From Pseudofrankia sp. DC12 (GTDB lineage Bacteria; Actinomycetota; Actinomycetes; Frankiales; Frankiaceae): a stretch of DNA of 64,000 nucleotides. A program made the translations under genes and the position numbers. The notes beneath the pieces were generated by a model. That model had not been told where the DNA came from, did not search any database, and saw nothing but the letters and a program-made list of their open reading frames with translations. Numbering within the stretch: position 1 is the stretch's first letter; each line of letters starts with the position of its first letter. Below, piece after piece: positions 8,352-17,303 of this stretch. The stretch spans positions 124,001 to 188,000 of the forward strand of contig NZ_KQ031391.1 in assembly GCF_000966285.1 (NCBI RefSeq), read 5' to 3'.

Positions 8352-8430
8352 CCACCCGATTTCCCTCTGCGGGCCACCCGTAAGAGTGGTGCAACCACCC
8401 GCCGCGCCGGGAATCTTGTAACCCAGTTCA
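8352..8430 (+). promoter_or_regulatory. Promoter/operator of the ketone carboxylase operon
   Basis: CCACCCG at 8352-8358 and 8374-8380 are 22 bp apart. The second is followed by TAAGAGTGGTGCAACCACC (8381-8399), which contains the palindrome GTGGTGCAACCAC. ATCTTGTAACCCAG follows at 8413-8426. The same arrangement occurs before the dehydrogenase pair (19898-19973) and before the ghost gene (2341-2227, minus). Two CCACCC repeats two helical turns apart plus a palindrome look like a regulator-binding region, with the ATCTTGT part possibly in or near the core promoter. No regulator gene lies next to it. Confidence 0.65.
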
Positions 8431-8453
8431 CACGACAAGCCGGCGGAGGGCCC

Positions 8454-10382
8454 ATGGGAATCCTTGTCAATATCGACAACGGTGGCACGTTCACCGACGT
8501 ATGTGTAACGGACGGTGAACGTGTCGTTCATGCGAAGACTCCGACGACGCCGCACGACTTAACGCAGTGTTTTGTCGATGGGCTTCGGGCTGTGTCCGAC
8601 CGTCTGTACGGCGAGGAGGACACCACGCGCCTCTTGCGCGAGACGGAATACCTTCGTTACTCGACGACGTCGGGCACGAACGCCGTGGTCGAGCGGAAGG
8701 GCGCTCCGGTCGGATTACTGGTCGACAGCGGCGCGGAGGGGAATGTCTATGGAATTGTAAACGTGGTCGACGCCTCACTGTGGCAGGCCCTGGTGCCGCA
8801 CGCCCCGGTCGGGATCGCGGTCGGTGCCGATGGGTCGGTGGGCCTGGGCGAATTCACGACCGCGATCAATGAGCTGTTGGCGACGAGCGCCTCGAGGATC
8901 GTGATCGCCCTGCGGAGCGCCGAGGCGGAGCGGGCCATCAAGAACCTGTTGTTGGAGCGGTACCCGAGGCACCTGCTGGGCGCGGTTCCGTTCACCCTGT
9001 CACACGAGCTTGTGCACGACGTCGACGACGCGAGGCGCGTCCTGACCGCGGTGCTGAACTCGTACCTGCATCCGGGGATGGAGCACTTCCTGTATGGGGC
9101 GGAGAAGGCGTGCAAGTCCAACGGGCTGGCACGGCCGCTACTGATCTTCCGTAACGATGGGGACTCGGCCCGGGTCGCCAAGACGACCGCGTTGAAGACG
9201 TGGGGTTCCGGGCCGCGTGGTGGCCTGGAAGGCAGCGTCGCCTACGCCTCGCTCTACGGTGCGGACGTGCTTGTCGGGATGGATGTCGGGGGGACCACCA
9301 CGGACGTGTCGGTCGTGGTGGACAAGGCCCTGACGGTGCACGCGCACGGCCGAGTCGGATCGGCGCAGACCTCGTTGCCCATTCCGGACCTGAGCAGTGT
9401 CGGGCTGGGTGGCAGCTCGGTGGTCGCGATCGTCGACGGTGGGATCCAGATCGGCCCGCGCAGCGTCGGGGCCGCGCCCGGCCCGGCGTGCTTCGCTCGT
9501 GGCGGCACCTACGCGACCCTGACCGACGCATTGCTGCTCGTGGGCGCGCTGGACCCGGACAACTACCTGGGCGGGGATCTGAAGCTGGACCTGGCCCGCG
9601 CGGAGCGAGCACTGCTGACCCACGTCGGGGAGCCGCTGTCGTTGTCTGCCCACGCCGCGGCGCTCGCGGTGCTGCGGGCGTTCGAGGAGCAGGTAGGCGC
9701 CGCAGTGAGGACAATGATCGGTTCGGCGGGCCGAGACCTTTCGGAAGCCACGCTGCTGGCCTTCGGTGGCGCGGGCCCCGTGCTGGCGTCCGGAATCGCC
9801 AGGGCAGCCGGGATCACGCGGGTGATCGTGCCGCATCTGTCGGCTGTGTTCAGTGCCTTCGGCATCGGCTTCAGCGGGCTGGCGCACGAGTACAGCGTCC
9901 CGATGCCGGGCACCGGCGCCGACGTGGGCGCGGCACGGGACGACCTGCTGACCCGGGCGCGGCGTGACATGTTCGGCGAAGGCGTCTCCATCGACGAATG
10001 CACATTCGAGACCCGCGACCGATTCATTTCCGACGGCGTGTTGCGGGACGAGAAGTGGGTCAACGGATCATCTCCTGACACGGTCGGAGACAAGGCCGAC
10101 CGGCTGGTGGTACGGGCCTCGCGTCCGCTGCCGACCTTCGAGCTCGCGGCCGACCAGCATGGCACTGCACAGCTGGCGACCGCCGACGGATTGTGCAGCA
10201 TCCGCCTCGCCGACGGCGACCAGCAGCAGGTGCCGGTCTATCGTCCGGAGAACCTGAAGCCGGGGCAGGAGGCCCAAGGCCCTGCGCTCGTCGCGGGCGA
10301 CTACCTGACCTGTCTGGTCGAGCCTGGGTGGAATTTCCGAGTGAGCAGCAATTCCGACCTGGTCCTGGAGGCCCAGCGATGA
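8454..10382 (+). CDS. Hydantoinase A-type ATPase subunit of a ketone carboxylase (ApcA-like)
   Basis: A 642-residue protein of the hydantoinase A/oxoprolinase family, which uses ATP to phosphorylate a carbonyl or enolate. The start is ATG 8454 after GGCGGAGGG; an open frame upstream comes from a transposase relic. The N-terminal phosphate motif VNIDNGGTFTDV (~4-15) and a second one, GMDVGGTTTDVSVV (~275), are present, as is a Gly-rich GGAGPVLASGIARAAGI region (~440). The following genes have the order A-type, small subunit, A-type, then B-type plus an extra subunit. That is the layout of acetophenone carboxylase (ApcABCDE) rather than the three-gene acetone carboxylase. The subunit probably takes part in ATP-driven activation of ketone and bicarbonate. 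The stop overlaps the next start (ATGA). The substrate cannot be told from the sequence. Confidence 0.85.
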   Translation: MGILVNIDNGGTFTDVCVTDGERVVHAKTPTTPHDLTQCFVDGLRAVSDRLYGEEDTTRLLRETEYLRYSTTSGTNAVVERKGAPVGLLVDSGAEGNVYGIVNVVDASLWQALVPHAPVGIAVGADGSVGLGEFTTAINELLATSASRIVIALRSAEAERAIKNLLLERYPRHLLGAVPFTLSHELVHDVDDARRVLTAVLNSYLHPGMEHFLYGAEKACKSNGLARPLLIFRNDGDSARVAKTTALKTWGSGPRGGLEGSVAYASLYGADVLVGMDVGGTTTDVSVVVDKALTVHAHGRVGSAQTSLPIPDLSSVGLGGSSVVAIVDGGIQIGPRSVGAAPGPACFARGGTYATLTDALLLVGALDPDNYLGGDLKLDLARAERALLTHVGEPLSLSAHAAALAVLRAFEEQVGAAVRTMIGSAGRDLSEATLLAFGGAGPVLASGIARAAGITRVIVPHLSAVFSAFGIGFSGLAHEYSVPMPGTGADVGAARDDLLTRARRDMFGEGVSIDECTFETRDRFISDGVLRDEKWVNGSSPDTVGDKADRLVVRASRPLPTFELAADQHGTAQLATADGLCSIRLADGDQQQVPVYRPENLKPGQEAQGPALVAGDYLTCLVEPGWNFRVSSNSDLVLEAQR

Positions 10383-10738
10383 GCGACCAGCAGTTCTTGG
10401 TGAATATCACCGAGTATCTCGCGATCGATCTGGTGGCCGAGCGATGGATGTGCCGGGTGTGCGGCCACGACATTGCGAACGCCCGCGAGAACTACAAGAC
10501 CGGGCTGCTGGTCTACAACCGTGATCCCCGGGAGATTCACCGGCCGATTCTTGACGACAGCTATGAGTTCACCTATGGTCCAGACCCGGCCTGGTGTCGA
10601 ATCGTCGAATTCTATTGCCCGGGCTGCGCAACGCTGGTGGAGAACGAATACCTGCCACCTGGCCATCCACTGACGCACGACATCGAACTAGACATCGACT
10701 CGCTGAAGCGCCGTCACCTGAGCGCAGTGGAGGGCTAG
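10379..10738 (+). CDS. Small subunit of the ketone carboxylase (acetone carboxylase gamma/ApcB-like)
   Basis: A 119-residue protein starting MSDQQFLVNITEYLAIDL, overlapping the previous stop by 4 bp. Two cysteine pairs, CRVC (~22-25) and CPGC (~79-82), suggest a metal-bound ribbon. Segments RENYKTGLLVYNRDPREIH and WCRIVEFYCPGC agree with the gamma subunit family of acetone carboxylases, where this subunit sits between the large subunits. Its place between two hydantoinase A-type genes and its ~13.7 kDa size match ApcB. The stop is 1 bp before the GAGA ahead of the next start. Confidence 0.85.
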   Translation: MSDQQFLVNITEYLAIDLVAERWMCRVCGHDIANARENYKTGLLVYNRDPREIHRPILDDSYEFTYGPDPAWCRIVEFYCPGCATLVENEYLPPGHPLTHDIELDIDSLKRRHLSAVEG

Positions 10739-10741
10739 AGA

Positions 10742-12868
10742 ATGCGGCAAGTAAGCGTTGACATCGGCGGGACGTTCACCGACTGCTTTCTCGTCTACGA
10801 TGACGCCTACGTCGAGGCGAAGGCGCTGACCACGCACCACAACCTTGCCTCCGGGTTCATGGAGGCGCTCGCGCAGGCGTGCACGCAGATCGAGCTGGAC
10901 GTGCAGACGGTGCTCTCGACCGTCGACGCGGTGCGCTACGCCACCACGCTGGGGACGAACGCGCTAATCGAACGCACCGGGCCGGCCGTCGGCATCATCA
11001 CCACCGCCGGCTTCGAGTGGAGCGTGCCGCTGATGCGGGCCCGTGGCTACGGCGACGGGCTGACCGAGGCGGCCCAGGTTGACCTGCCGGGAGCGGATCG
11101 GCCGGTCCCGCTGGTTCCGGTGACCCGCATCGCGGGCGTGCAGGAACGGATCGACTACGCCGGCACGGTGGTGCTGCCGGTCGACGAGGACGACGTTCGC
11201 CGCCAGGTGCGGCGGCTAGTGGACCAGGGCGCGCAGGCGTTCGTGGTCGCGCTGACCAACGCGGTGGTCAACCCCGCCCACGAGAAGGAAGTTGAGCGCA
11301 TCGTCCTCGACGAGTATCCCACCCACCTGCTGGGTGCGATCCCGATCGTGCTGTCGCACCGGGTCAGCGGCCGCAAGGGCGAGTACACCCGCACCATGTC
11401 GTCAGTCATCGACGCCTACCTGCACGACCAGATGTACCACGGTCTGGGGTCGCTGGAGGTCGAACTGCGGCGTAACGGCTACACCAAGCCGATGCTGCTG
11501 GTGCACAACTCCGGGGGAATGGCGCAGCTGAACTCGACCTCCTCCCTGCAGACCATCCACTCCGGTCCCGTTGCCGGGCTGGAGGCCACCAACTACCTGT
11601 CGGGCACCTACAACCAGCCCAACATCATCGCCACCGACATGGGCGGCACCAGCTTCGACATCGGGCTGGTGACCTCCGACGGGGTGAAGTTCTACGACTT
11701 CAACCCGGTCATCGACCGCTGGCTCGTGTCGACTCCGATGACCTACCTGCACACCCTCGGCGCCGGCGGCGGCTCCATCGCCCGCTACGACCGCCTATGG
11801 GATGCCATCGAGGTGGGCCCGGCGAGCGCTGGTTCCGACCCCGGGCCGGCCTGCTACGGCCGCGGCGGGCGGTTGCCGACCACGACGGACGCCAACCTTG
11901 TGCTGGGCTACCTCGACGCGGACAATTACGCGGGTGGCACGATCAAGCTCAGCCTGCGCAGGGCGCAGCGGGCCATCGAGGAGCACATCTCCAAGCCGTC
12001 GGGGCTGAGCCTGATCGAGGCGGCGAAGGCCATCAAGCGCAAGGTCGACACGAACATGGCCGCGGCGATCTTCAAGGAGGTCGCGGTCAAGGGCTACAAC
12101 CCGAAGAACTTCGTGGCACTCAGCTACGGCGGCGGCGGTCCGCTGCACGCCTGTGGCTACGCGAACGAACTGGGCATCCAGAACGTGCTGGTCCCACCGT
12201 TCAGCTCGGTGTTCTCCGCGCTGGGTGCGGGCAACATGAACCAGTTGCACATCCATGAGCATTCGCTGTATCTGATGATCTACGACGCCACCACACGGCA
12301 GATGCTGGGCGACTACCGGGTCTTCAACGAGAACGTGGCGGAACTCGCCGCGAAGGGCCGGGACGACCTACTTCGCCAAGGAGCCGACCCCGCCGACATC
12401 CGTTCGCGGGTCGAGGTAGACATGCGCTACGGCAACCAGCTCGCCCAGATCGGTGTGGTCTGCCCATTCGAGCAGCTCACCTCGAACCGGGACGTAATCG
12501 AGCTGCTGGACCTGTTCAGCAACCTCTATGCTCACCGGTACGGCGAGGGTAGCCAGGCTCCCGAGGCCGGAGTGCGGATCAACGTCATCCGTGTGGTGAG
12601 CTACGTCGATCACGAAAAGTTCGACTTGCAGCCCACCCACGCCGACGCTCAACCAGCGCCGAGCCCCACCCGGTGGCGAGAGTGCTACTACCCGGGCATC
12701 GACGGAGCGGTGAAGACCGCCGTCTACGACGTCTCCGGCCTCGAGGAGGGCCATGTCGTGGAGGGCCCCGCCCTGGTGGAGACCCCGCGTACGACCTACC
12801 TCGCCGAACCCGGATGGCAGCTGACAGTGGGACGCACCGGCTCCGCAGTGCTCACCAAGGCGATCTGA
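10742..12868 (+). CDS. Second hydantoinase A-type subunit of the ketone carboxylase (ApcC/AcxA-like)
   Basis: A 708-residue hydantoinase A/oxoprolinase homologue that starts VSVDIGGTFTDCFLVYD (~4-20). It has YATTLGTNALIERTG (~65-80), DMGGTSFDIGLV (~298) and ALSYGGGGPLHACGYA (~460). It is longer than its paralogue at 8454 and closer to the beta subunit of acetone carboxylase. Two A-type subunits in one enzyme imply two separate phosphorylation sites, as described for acetophenone carboxylase, which spends two ATP per carboxylation. It lies 3 bp after the small subunit gene and 13 bp before an alcohol dehydrogenase gene, so all are probably co-transcribed. Confidence 0.88.
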   Translation: MRQVSVDIGGTFTDCFLVYDDAYVEAKALTTHHNLASGFMEALAQACTQIELDVQTVLSTVDAVRYATTLGTNALIERTGPAVGIITTAGFEWSVPLMRARGYGDGLTEAAQVDLPGADRPVPLVPVTRIAGVQERIDYAGTVVLPVDEDDVRRQVRRLVDQGAQAFVVALTNAVVNPAHEKEVERIVLDEYPTHLLGAIPIVLSHRVSGRKGEYTRTMSSVIDAYLHDQMYHGLGSLEVELRRNGYTKPMLLVHNSGGMAQLNSTSSLQTIHSGPVAGLEATNYLSGTYNQPNIIATDMGGTSFDIGLVTSDGVKFYDFNPVIDRWLVSTPMTYLHTLGAGGGSIARYDRLWDAIEVGPASAGSDPGPACYGRGGRLPTTTDANLVLGYLDADNYAGGTIKLSLRRAQRAIEEHISKPSGLSLIEAAKAIKRKVDTNMAAAIFKEVAVKGYNPKNFVALSYGGGGPLHACGYANELGIQNVLVPPFSSVFSALGAGNMNQLHIHEHSLYLMIYDATTRQMLGDYRVFNENVAELAAKGRDDLLRQGADPADIRSRVEVDMRYGNQLAQIGVVCPFEQLTSNRDVIELLDLFSNLYAHRYGEGSQAPEAGVRINVIRVVSYVDHEKFDLQPTHADAQPAPSPTRWRECYYPGIDGAVKTAVYDVSGLEEGHVVEGPALVETPRTTYLAEPGWQLTVGRTGSAVLTKAI

Positions 12869-12881
12869 ACGGGCTGAGAAG

Positions 12882-13946
12882 ATGCCAACCATGCAGGCGT
12901 TTGCATTTCTCGGTTTAGGTAAGGTGGGCGTCATCGAGAAGCCCATACCGAAACCCGGTCCGACTGACGCGGTCGTGCGGACAACATCGGCGCTCATCTG
13001 CACGTCTGATGTACACACCGTCAGGGGTGGCCTTCCCGTCCCCGAGGGTCGCAGTCTCGGCCACGAGTCGGTCGGCGTGATCCACGAACTGGGATCCGCC
13101 ATCACCGGATTTGACGTTGGAGAACGCGTTGCGGTCGGAGCCGCCACGCCGTGCTTTCACTGCGCCCCCTGTCAGCGGGGATTCAGTTCCCAGTGCCAGG
13201 GAATGCTCGGCGCATACAGATTCACCGCTCAACGCGACGGCAACATGGCCGAGTACTTTCTCGTCAACGACGCGGCTGCCAACCTCGCTCGAATTCCGCA
13301 CGACCTGCCCGACGAGGCAGCTGTCTATGCTACCGACATGCTGTCCACAGGATTCAGCGGTGCGGAAAACGCGCAGCTCCGGCTTGGCGAGTCCGTCGCG
13401 ATCTTTGCCCAAGGTCCGATTGGACTCTCCGCCACCATCGGGTGCAGACTGCTCGGCGCTGGATTGATCATCGCCGTGGAAGGACGGCCCCATCGGCAGG
13501 AACTAGCCCGCCGATTCGGGGCGGACCTGATCGTTGATCCGGGGTCGGGTGATCCCGTGAGCCGCATTCTCGAGCTCACAGGTGGTACCGGAGTGGACGC
13601 CGCGATCGAAGCGCTCGGTTCCCCGGCGACATTCGAGGCCGCCATCCGGGTGGCCAAGCCCGGCGGCCGGATCTCGAACATCGGGTACCACGGAGAGAGT
13701 CCGGAACCGCTGCAAATCCCACTGGACGCGTTCGGCCTGGGCATGTCGGACAAGAAGATCCTGACGTCGCTCTGCCCAGGCGGAAGCGATCGGCTCGACC
13801 GCATCTTCACGCTGATGCGCTCCGGCCGGGTGGACCCAACGCCGATGACGACCCATGAGTTCGGGTTCGACGGCGTCGAACGTGCGTTCAGTCTGATGAA
13901 CACGAAGGGGGACGGCATCATCAAGGCCCTCATCCGTTTCGCCTAG
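12882..13946 (+). CDS. Zinc secondary-alcohol dehydrogenase (isopropanol dehydrogenase-like)
   Basis: A 354-residue medium-chain zinc alcohol dehydrogenase. The N terminus MQAFAFLGLGKVGVIEKPIP, CTSDVHTV (Cys40), GHES (His61/Glu62), the EYFLVNDA block, TDMLSTGF, GRISNIGYHGE and LCPGG closely follow the Clostridium/Thermoanaerobacter secondary-alcohol dehydrogenases that interconvert isopropanol and acetone. Unlike those, it keeps four structural-zinc cysteines (C91, C94, C97, C105). An acidic residue follows the Rossmann strand (AVEGRP), which suggests NAD rather than NADP. Within the carboxylase operon it most likely oxidises a secondary alcohol to the ketone that is carboxylated. ATG 12891 is an alternative start. 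Confidence 0.85.
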   Translation: MPTMQAFAFLGLGKVGVIEKPIPKPGPTDAVVRTTSALICTSDVHTVRGGLPVPEGRSLGHESVGVIHELGSAITGFDVGERVAVGAATPCFHCAPCQRGFSSQCQGMLGAYRFTAQRDGNMAEYFLVNDAAANLARIPHDLPDEAAVYATDMLSTGFSGAENAQLRLGESVAIFAQGPIGLSATIGCRLLGAGLIIAVEGRPHRQELARRFGADLIVDPGSGDPVSRILELTGGTGVDAAIEALGSPATFEAAIRVAKPGGRISNIGYHGESPEPLQIPLDAFGLGMSDKKILTSLCPGGSDRLDRIFTLMRSGRVDPTPMTTHEFGFDGVERAFSLMNTKGDGIIKALIRFA

Positions 13947-14219
13947 CCGGAGCCGGCTGGAAAAGCCGCTCGCCCTCGTTTGGTCCGTGCACGGCCCGCT
14001 ACCGGCGTCCCTGCCGCGATCTTCGAGCACCCCTAGCTGCCGAGCGGGACACGACGGCGAGCAACGCCCGCAGGAGCAGCGGGACCAGGAGGGTCGGGTG
14101 CCGCCTCATGGGTACTGGACGGCGCGGTCCCCGCCATGGCACACCCGGCCCTCCGCTCACATCCGCAATACCCACGGCAGCCCGCAGCGAAGCGGTCCGC
14201 CAATCAGGGGAGTGATCTG

Positions 14220-14885
14220 ATGACCAGCGACAGTCCCACCGTTTCCACCCGTTCGCGTGCATCATCGAACGAGGCTGGAGAGTTACCCACCACACCGGCC
14301 GCCGAACCGGTGCGCGGCAACCCGAGCGCGATCGGCATCCCCAGCTTCATCGCCGGGGCCGTCGGACTCGGGCTGGTCGACACCGGCTGGATCGAGCCCG
14401 CCGCGACCGGCGCCGCCATCCCCGTCATCATGACCGCGACCTCCCTCGGCCTCCTGATCGCCGCGGTCTGGGCGGCCGCCCTCGGGCAGAGCGCCCCAGC
14501 CAGCCTGTTCGCTGTGTTCAGCGGCTTCTTCGGCAGTTACGGCGCATTCGTCCTCGGTCTCGGCCACAACTGGTACAACATCCCGGCCGACCAGGTGACC
14601 AAAACCACCGAGCTGTGGCTGATCTCCTGGCTGGTCACCGTCATCCTGCTCACCGTTGCCCTCCTGCGGCTGCCCAGCAGTTTTGCCCTGCTGCTCGGGC
14701 TCGTCGACGTCGCGCTGCTGTTCCTGCTGCTCGGCACCATCAACGCCAGTACCGCGCTGACCCACGCCGGCGGCTACGTCGTGTTCGCTGTCGTCGCCGT
14801 GGCGACCTATCTGTACGTCGGCATATTGTTCGCCGAGACCGGCGCGAAAGGGTTCCCGCTCGGCAGGCCGATCATCTCCGGATAG
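14220..14885 (+). CDS. GPR1/FUN34/YaaH (SatP)-family transporter
   Basis: A 221-residue membrane protein with six hydrophobic segments and the family motif near the first of them (NPSAIGIPSFIAGAVGLGL). SatP/YaaH proteins carry acetate or succinate with protons; eukaryotic relatives are acetate and ammonium permeases. The start ATG 14220 follows CAGGGGAGTG; a longer open frame upstream is not needed. The charged N-terminal tail (~35 residues) is longer than in E. coli SatP. Inside the ketone block it may bring in or release a small acid such as acetoacetate or acetate, but the substrate is inferred. The 273-bp gap before it (13947-14219) shows no gene. Confidence 0.8.
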   Translation: MTSDSPTVSTRSRASSNEAGELPTTPAAEPVRGNPSAIGIPSFIAGAVGLGLVDTGWIEPAATGAAIPVIMTATSLGLLIAAVWAAALGQSAPASLFAVFSGFFGSYGAFVLGLGHNWYNIPADQVTKTTELWLISWLVTVILLTVALLRLPSSFALLLGLVDVALLFLLLGTINASTALTHAGGYVVFAVVAVATYLYVGILFAETGAKGFPLGRPIISG

Positions 14886-15038
14886 CACCCCGCAAGCCGA
14901 TTGACGTAGGTGCCCACGCTAACGCGTAGACGAGCACAGCCTCATCAAACCCCACACCCGTTTCGCGTACCTCGCACAGGGGTCTGGAAGGCCGCTCGCC
15001 ATCCCTGCTAGATACCTCTCACCGAAAGGTGGATCGTT

Positions 15039-17270
15039 ATGAGCCAATCCGATAGCGCCGACGACAAGTCGCTCGTTGAGAAGTTCCTTGAGGAAAATGT
15101 CCTGTTCCTCGGACCCGATCCTGAGATCATGAACAACCATCATCTCGCCCCGGAGTCACCCCGCGAGACAGAGGCCCTGGCCCGTTTCACCGACCCCGAA
15201 TCGATCAACCTGGTGCGGCACAAGCTGCAGACCGCATGTAACGAGTCGTTCGACATGGTCGAGCAGATGGGCGCGGCACCGGGAGCGAAGGCTGGCGACC
15301 TGATCTCCGGAGTGTGGACCGCATCCGGTGATCTGGCGCTGTCCAGCGTGGGCGGTGTCCTGGTGTTCTCAGTACTGACCCAGCATCCGGTGAAGTTCAT
15401 TCTCAAGTACTGGGTGGACGAGCCGACGGTCGGGATCCACGAGGGCGACATCTTCATGCACAACGACGCCCGCTACGGCAACGTCCACAATACCGATCAG
15501 AGTATCGTCATCCCAGTCTTCCACGACGGCCAGTTGATCTGCTTCACCGGCGCGATTGTCCACGAGGGCGAGAACGGCGCGACCGAACCCGGTGGTATGC
15601 CCTCGGCGGCGGAGTCCCCGTTCGACGAGGGCCTGAAGATGTCGCCGATCAAGGTGGGCGAGAACTACACGTTCCGGCGCGACCTCATGACCTTCCTACA
15701 GAACTCGGTGCGCGAGCCGAAGCTGCAACTGGAGGGCATGAAGGCCAAGCTGTTCGCGTCGGTGCGGATGAAGGACCGCATCCTGGACGCGATCGCCGAG
15801 TACGGCGTCGACGCGGTGGTCGCCACGTTGCGTCGCACCCTGACCGACACCGCCGACGAGGTCCGCCGCCGGCTGCGGACGTGGCCCGAGGGCACTGTGC
15901 GGCAGAACGTCTTCCCGGACGGGACGCTGCGGGAGAACTGCCTGGTCAAGATCAGGCTGGAGATGACCAAGAAAGACGACGAACTGATCCTCGACTTCCG
16001 GGGTTCCTCCCCAGAGTTCTTGAACCGGGCCAACAACACGATCCTTTCATCGATGAAGGGAATGTTGGCCCAGGAGTTCATGACCTTCGTGTGGCCGGAC
16101 CTGCCGCGGAACCAGGCCGTGTTCGAACCGATGAAGGTCATCACCGACCCGGGCTCGGCGCTGGACTGCTCGGCGCAGGCGCCGAACGCGCAGAGCATGA
16201 TGACGTTCTTCCCGAGTTTCACCGCGGCGCAGCTGGCGGTACCGAAGTTTCTTTTCAGCGCGGGCGAGCGGTCAACCGACGTCATCGCCGGCTGGTACAA
16301 CATGATCGTCACCTTCATCTACGGCGGCGTCACACAGCACGGCGAATTGGTGGGCAACCTGTGCGCCGACCTCAACGGAATGGGCGGAGCAGCGCGGGCC
16401 AACCGGGACGGTGAGCACGCGGTTGCCCCGATCTTTGCCCCCATGGCCGACATCGGCGAGCAGGAGCTCTCCGAGGAGGAGGTCCCGTTTCTCAAGCTCG
16501 TGCCCAACAGGGTCATGCGGGACAACCAGGGTTTCGGCAAGTTCCGCGGTGGCCAGGGATACCAGCAGATCGCCACCGTCAAGGACAGCGCCATGTGGGG
16601 CTTCATGGTATGCAGCATCGGCTCGAAGTTCCCGAGCACGCACGGCATCTTCGGCGGCTACGGCCCAGGCACGTTCCCGCTGTGTAAGATCAAGAACGTC
16701 GACATCTTCAAGGTGATGGACAACCATCGCGAGCTGCTGCGCTACGCCATTGAAGAACTCATGAACGACCGTCCGTTTCCCGAGGCGACCTACTCGACGC
16801 ACCACATGGGCCTGCAGTTCGAACTCGCTGACCGCGGCGAACTGTACATGATCACCCAGGGTGCCGGCGGCGGCTACGGCGACGTGCTCGAACGCGACCC
16901 TGAGGCGGTCGCCGCCGACTACCGCGACGGCCTAGTGTCCCTCGACACCGTGCGCGACATTTACCACGTGGTGCTCAACCCGGATACCGCCGCGGTCGCC
17001 GCCGAGGCCACCTCGGCGGCCAGGAACGCCGAGAGGGCCGCTCGGCTGAATCGGGCCAAGCCGTATGCGGAGTTCGTCAAGGAGTGGGAGACCGAGGTGC
17101 CCCCGGCCGACGTGCCGTTCTTCGGCTCCTGGGGCGACCCCCGCGTGCTCTTCCGCGGCACCCCCGAGGACACCTGCCCCGCCGAGGCGATCGTGCCGGT
17201 CATGATGCCCAATCCGAAGGATGTGCGGATCGCGCAGTTGGAGGCCAGGCTCGCGCAGCTGCAGGGCTGA
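15039..17270 (+). CDS. Hydantoinase B-type catalytic subunit of the ketone carboxylase (ApcD/AcxB-like)
   Basis: A 743-residue hydantoinase B-family protein, the size of the acetone carboxylase alpha subunit. GDIFMHNDARYGNVHNTDQ (~135-153) matches the family segment that carries the metal ligands for the carboxylation site. FRGSSPEFLNRANNT (~322) and RGGQGYQQIATV (~505) are also typical. The last ~25 residues form a short helix (KDVRIAQLEARLAQLQG). In the known enzymes this subunit joins the activated ketone enolate to activated bicarbonate to give a beta-keto acid. It is separated from the A-type genes by the dehydrogenase and transporter genes. The start follows GAAAGGTGG. Confidence 0.88.
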   Translation: MSQSDSADDKSLVEKFLEENVLFLGPDPEIMNNHHLAPESPRETEALARFTDPESINLVRHKLQTACNESFDMVEQMGAAPGAKAGDLISGVWTASGDLALSSVGGVLVFSVLTQHPVKFILKYWVDEPTVGIHEGDIFMHNDARYGNVHNTDQSIVIPVFHDGQLICFTGAIVHEGENGATEPGGMPSAAESPFDEGLKMSPIKVGENYTFRRDLMTFLQNSVREPKLQLEGMKAKLFASVRMKDRILDAIAEYGVDAVVATLRRTLTDTADEVRRRLRTWPEGTVRQNVFPDGTLRENCLVKIRLEMTKKDDELILDFRGSSPEFLNRANNTILSSMKGMLAQEFMTFVWPDLPRNQAVFEPMKVITDPGSALDCSAQAPNAQSMMTFFPSFTAAQLAVPKFLFSAGERSTDVIAGWYNMIVTFIYGGVTQHGELVGNLCADLNGMGGAARANRDGEHAVAPIFAPMADIGEQELSEEEVPFLKLVPNRVMRDNQGFGKFRGGQGYQQIATVKDSAMWGFMVCSIGSKFPSTHGIFGGYGPGTFPLCKIKNVDIFKVMDNHRELLRYAIEELMNDRPFPEATYSTHHMGLQFELADRGELYMITQGAGGGYGDVLERDPEAVAADYRDGLVSLDTVRDIYHVVLNPDTAAVAAEATSAARNAERAARLNRAKPYAEFVKEWETEVPPADVPFFGSWGDPRVLFRGTPEDTCPAEAIVPVMMPNPKDVRIAQLEARLAQLQG

Positions 17271-17303
17271 CGGCGCGGGACTGACGAGGACGGCGGGAGA
17301 ATA

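Noticed and set aside
8380-8430. A sigma-54 promoter for the carboxylase operon, as in proteobacterial acetone carboxylase
   Set aside because: No TGGC-N9-TTGC pair is present, and actinobacteria lack sigma-54.
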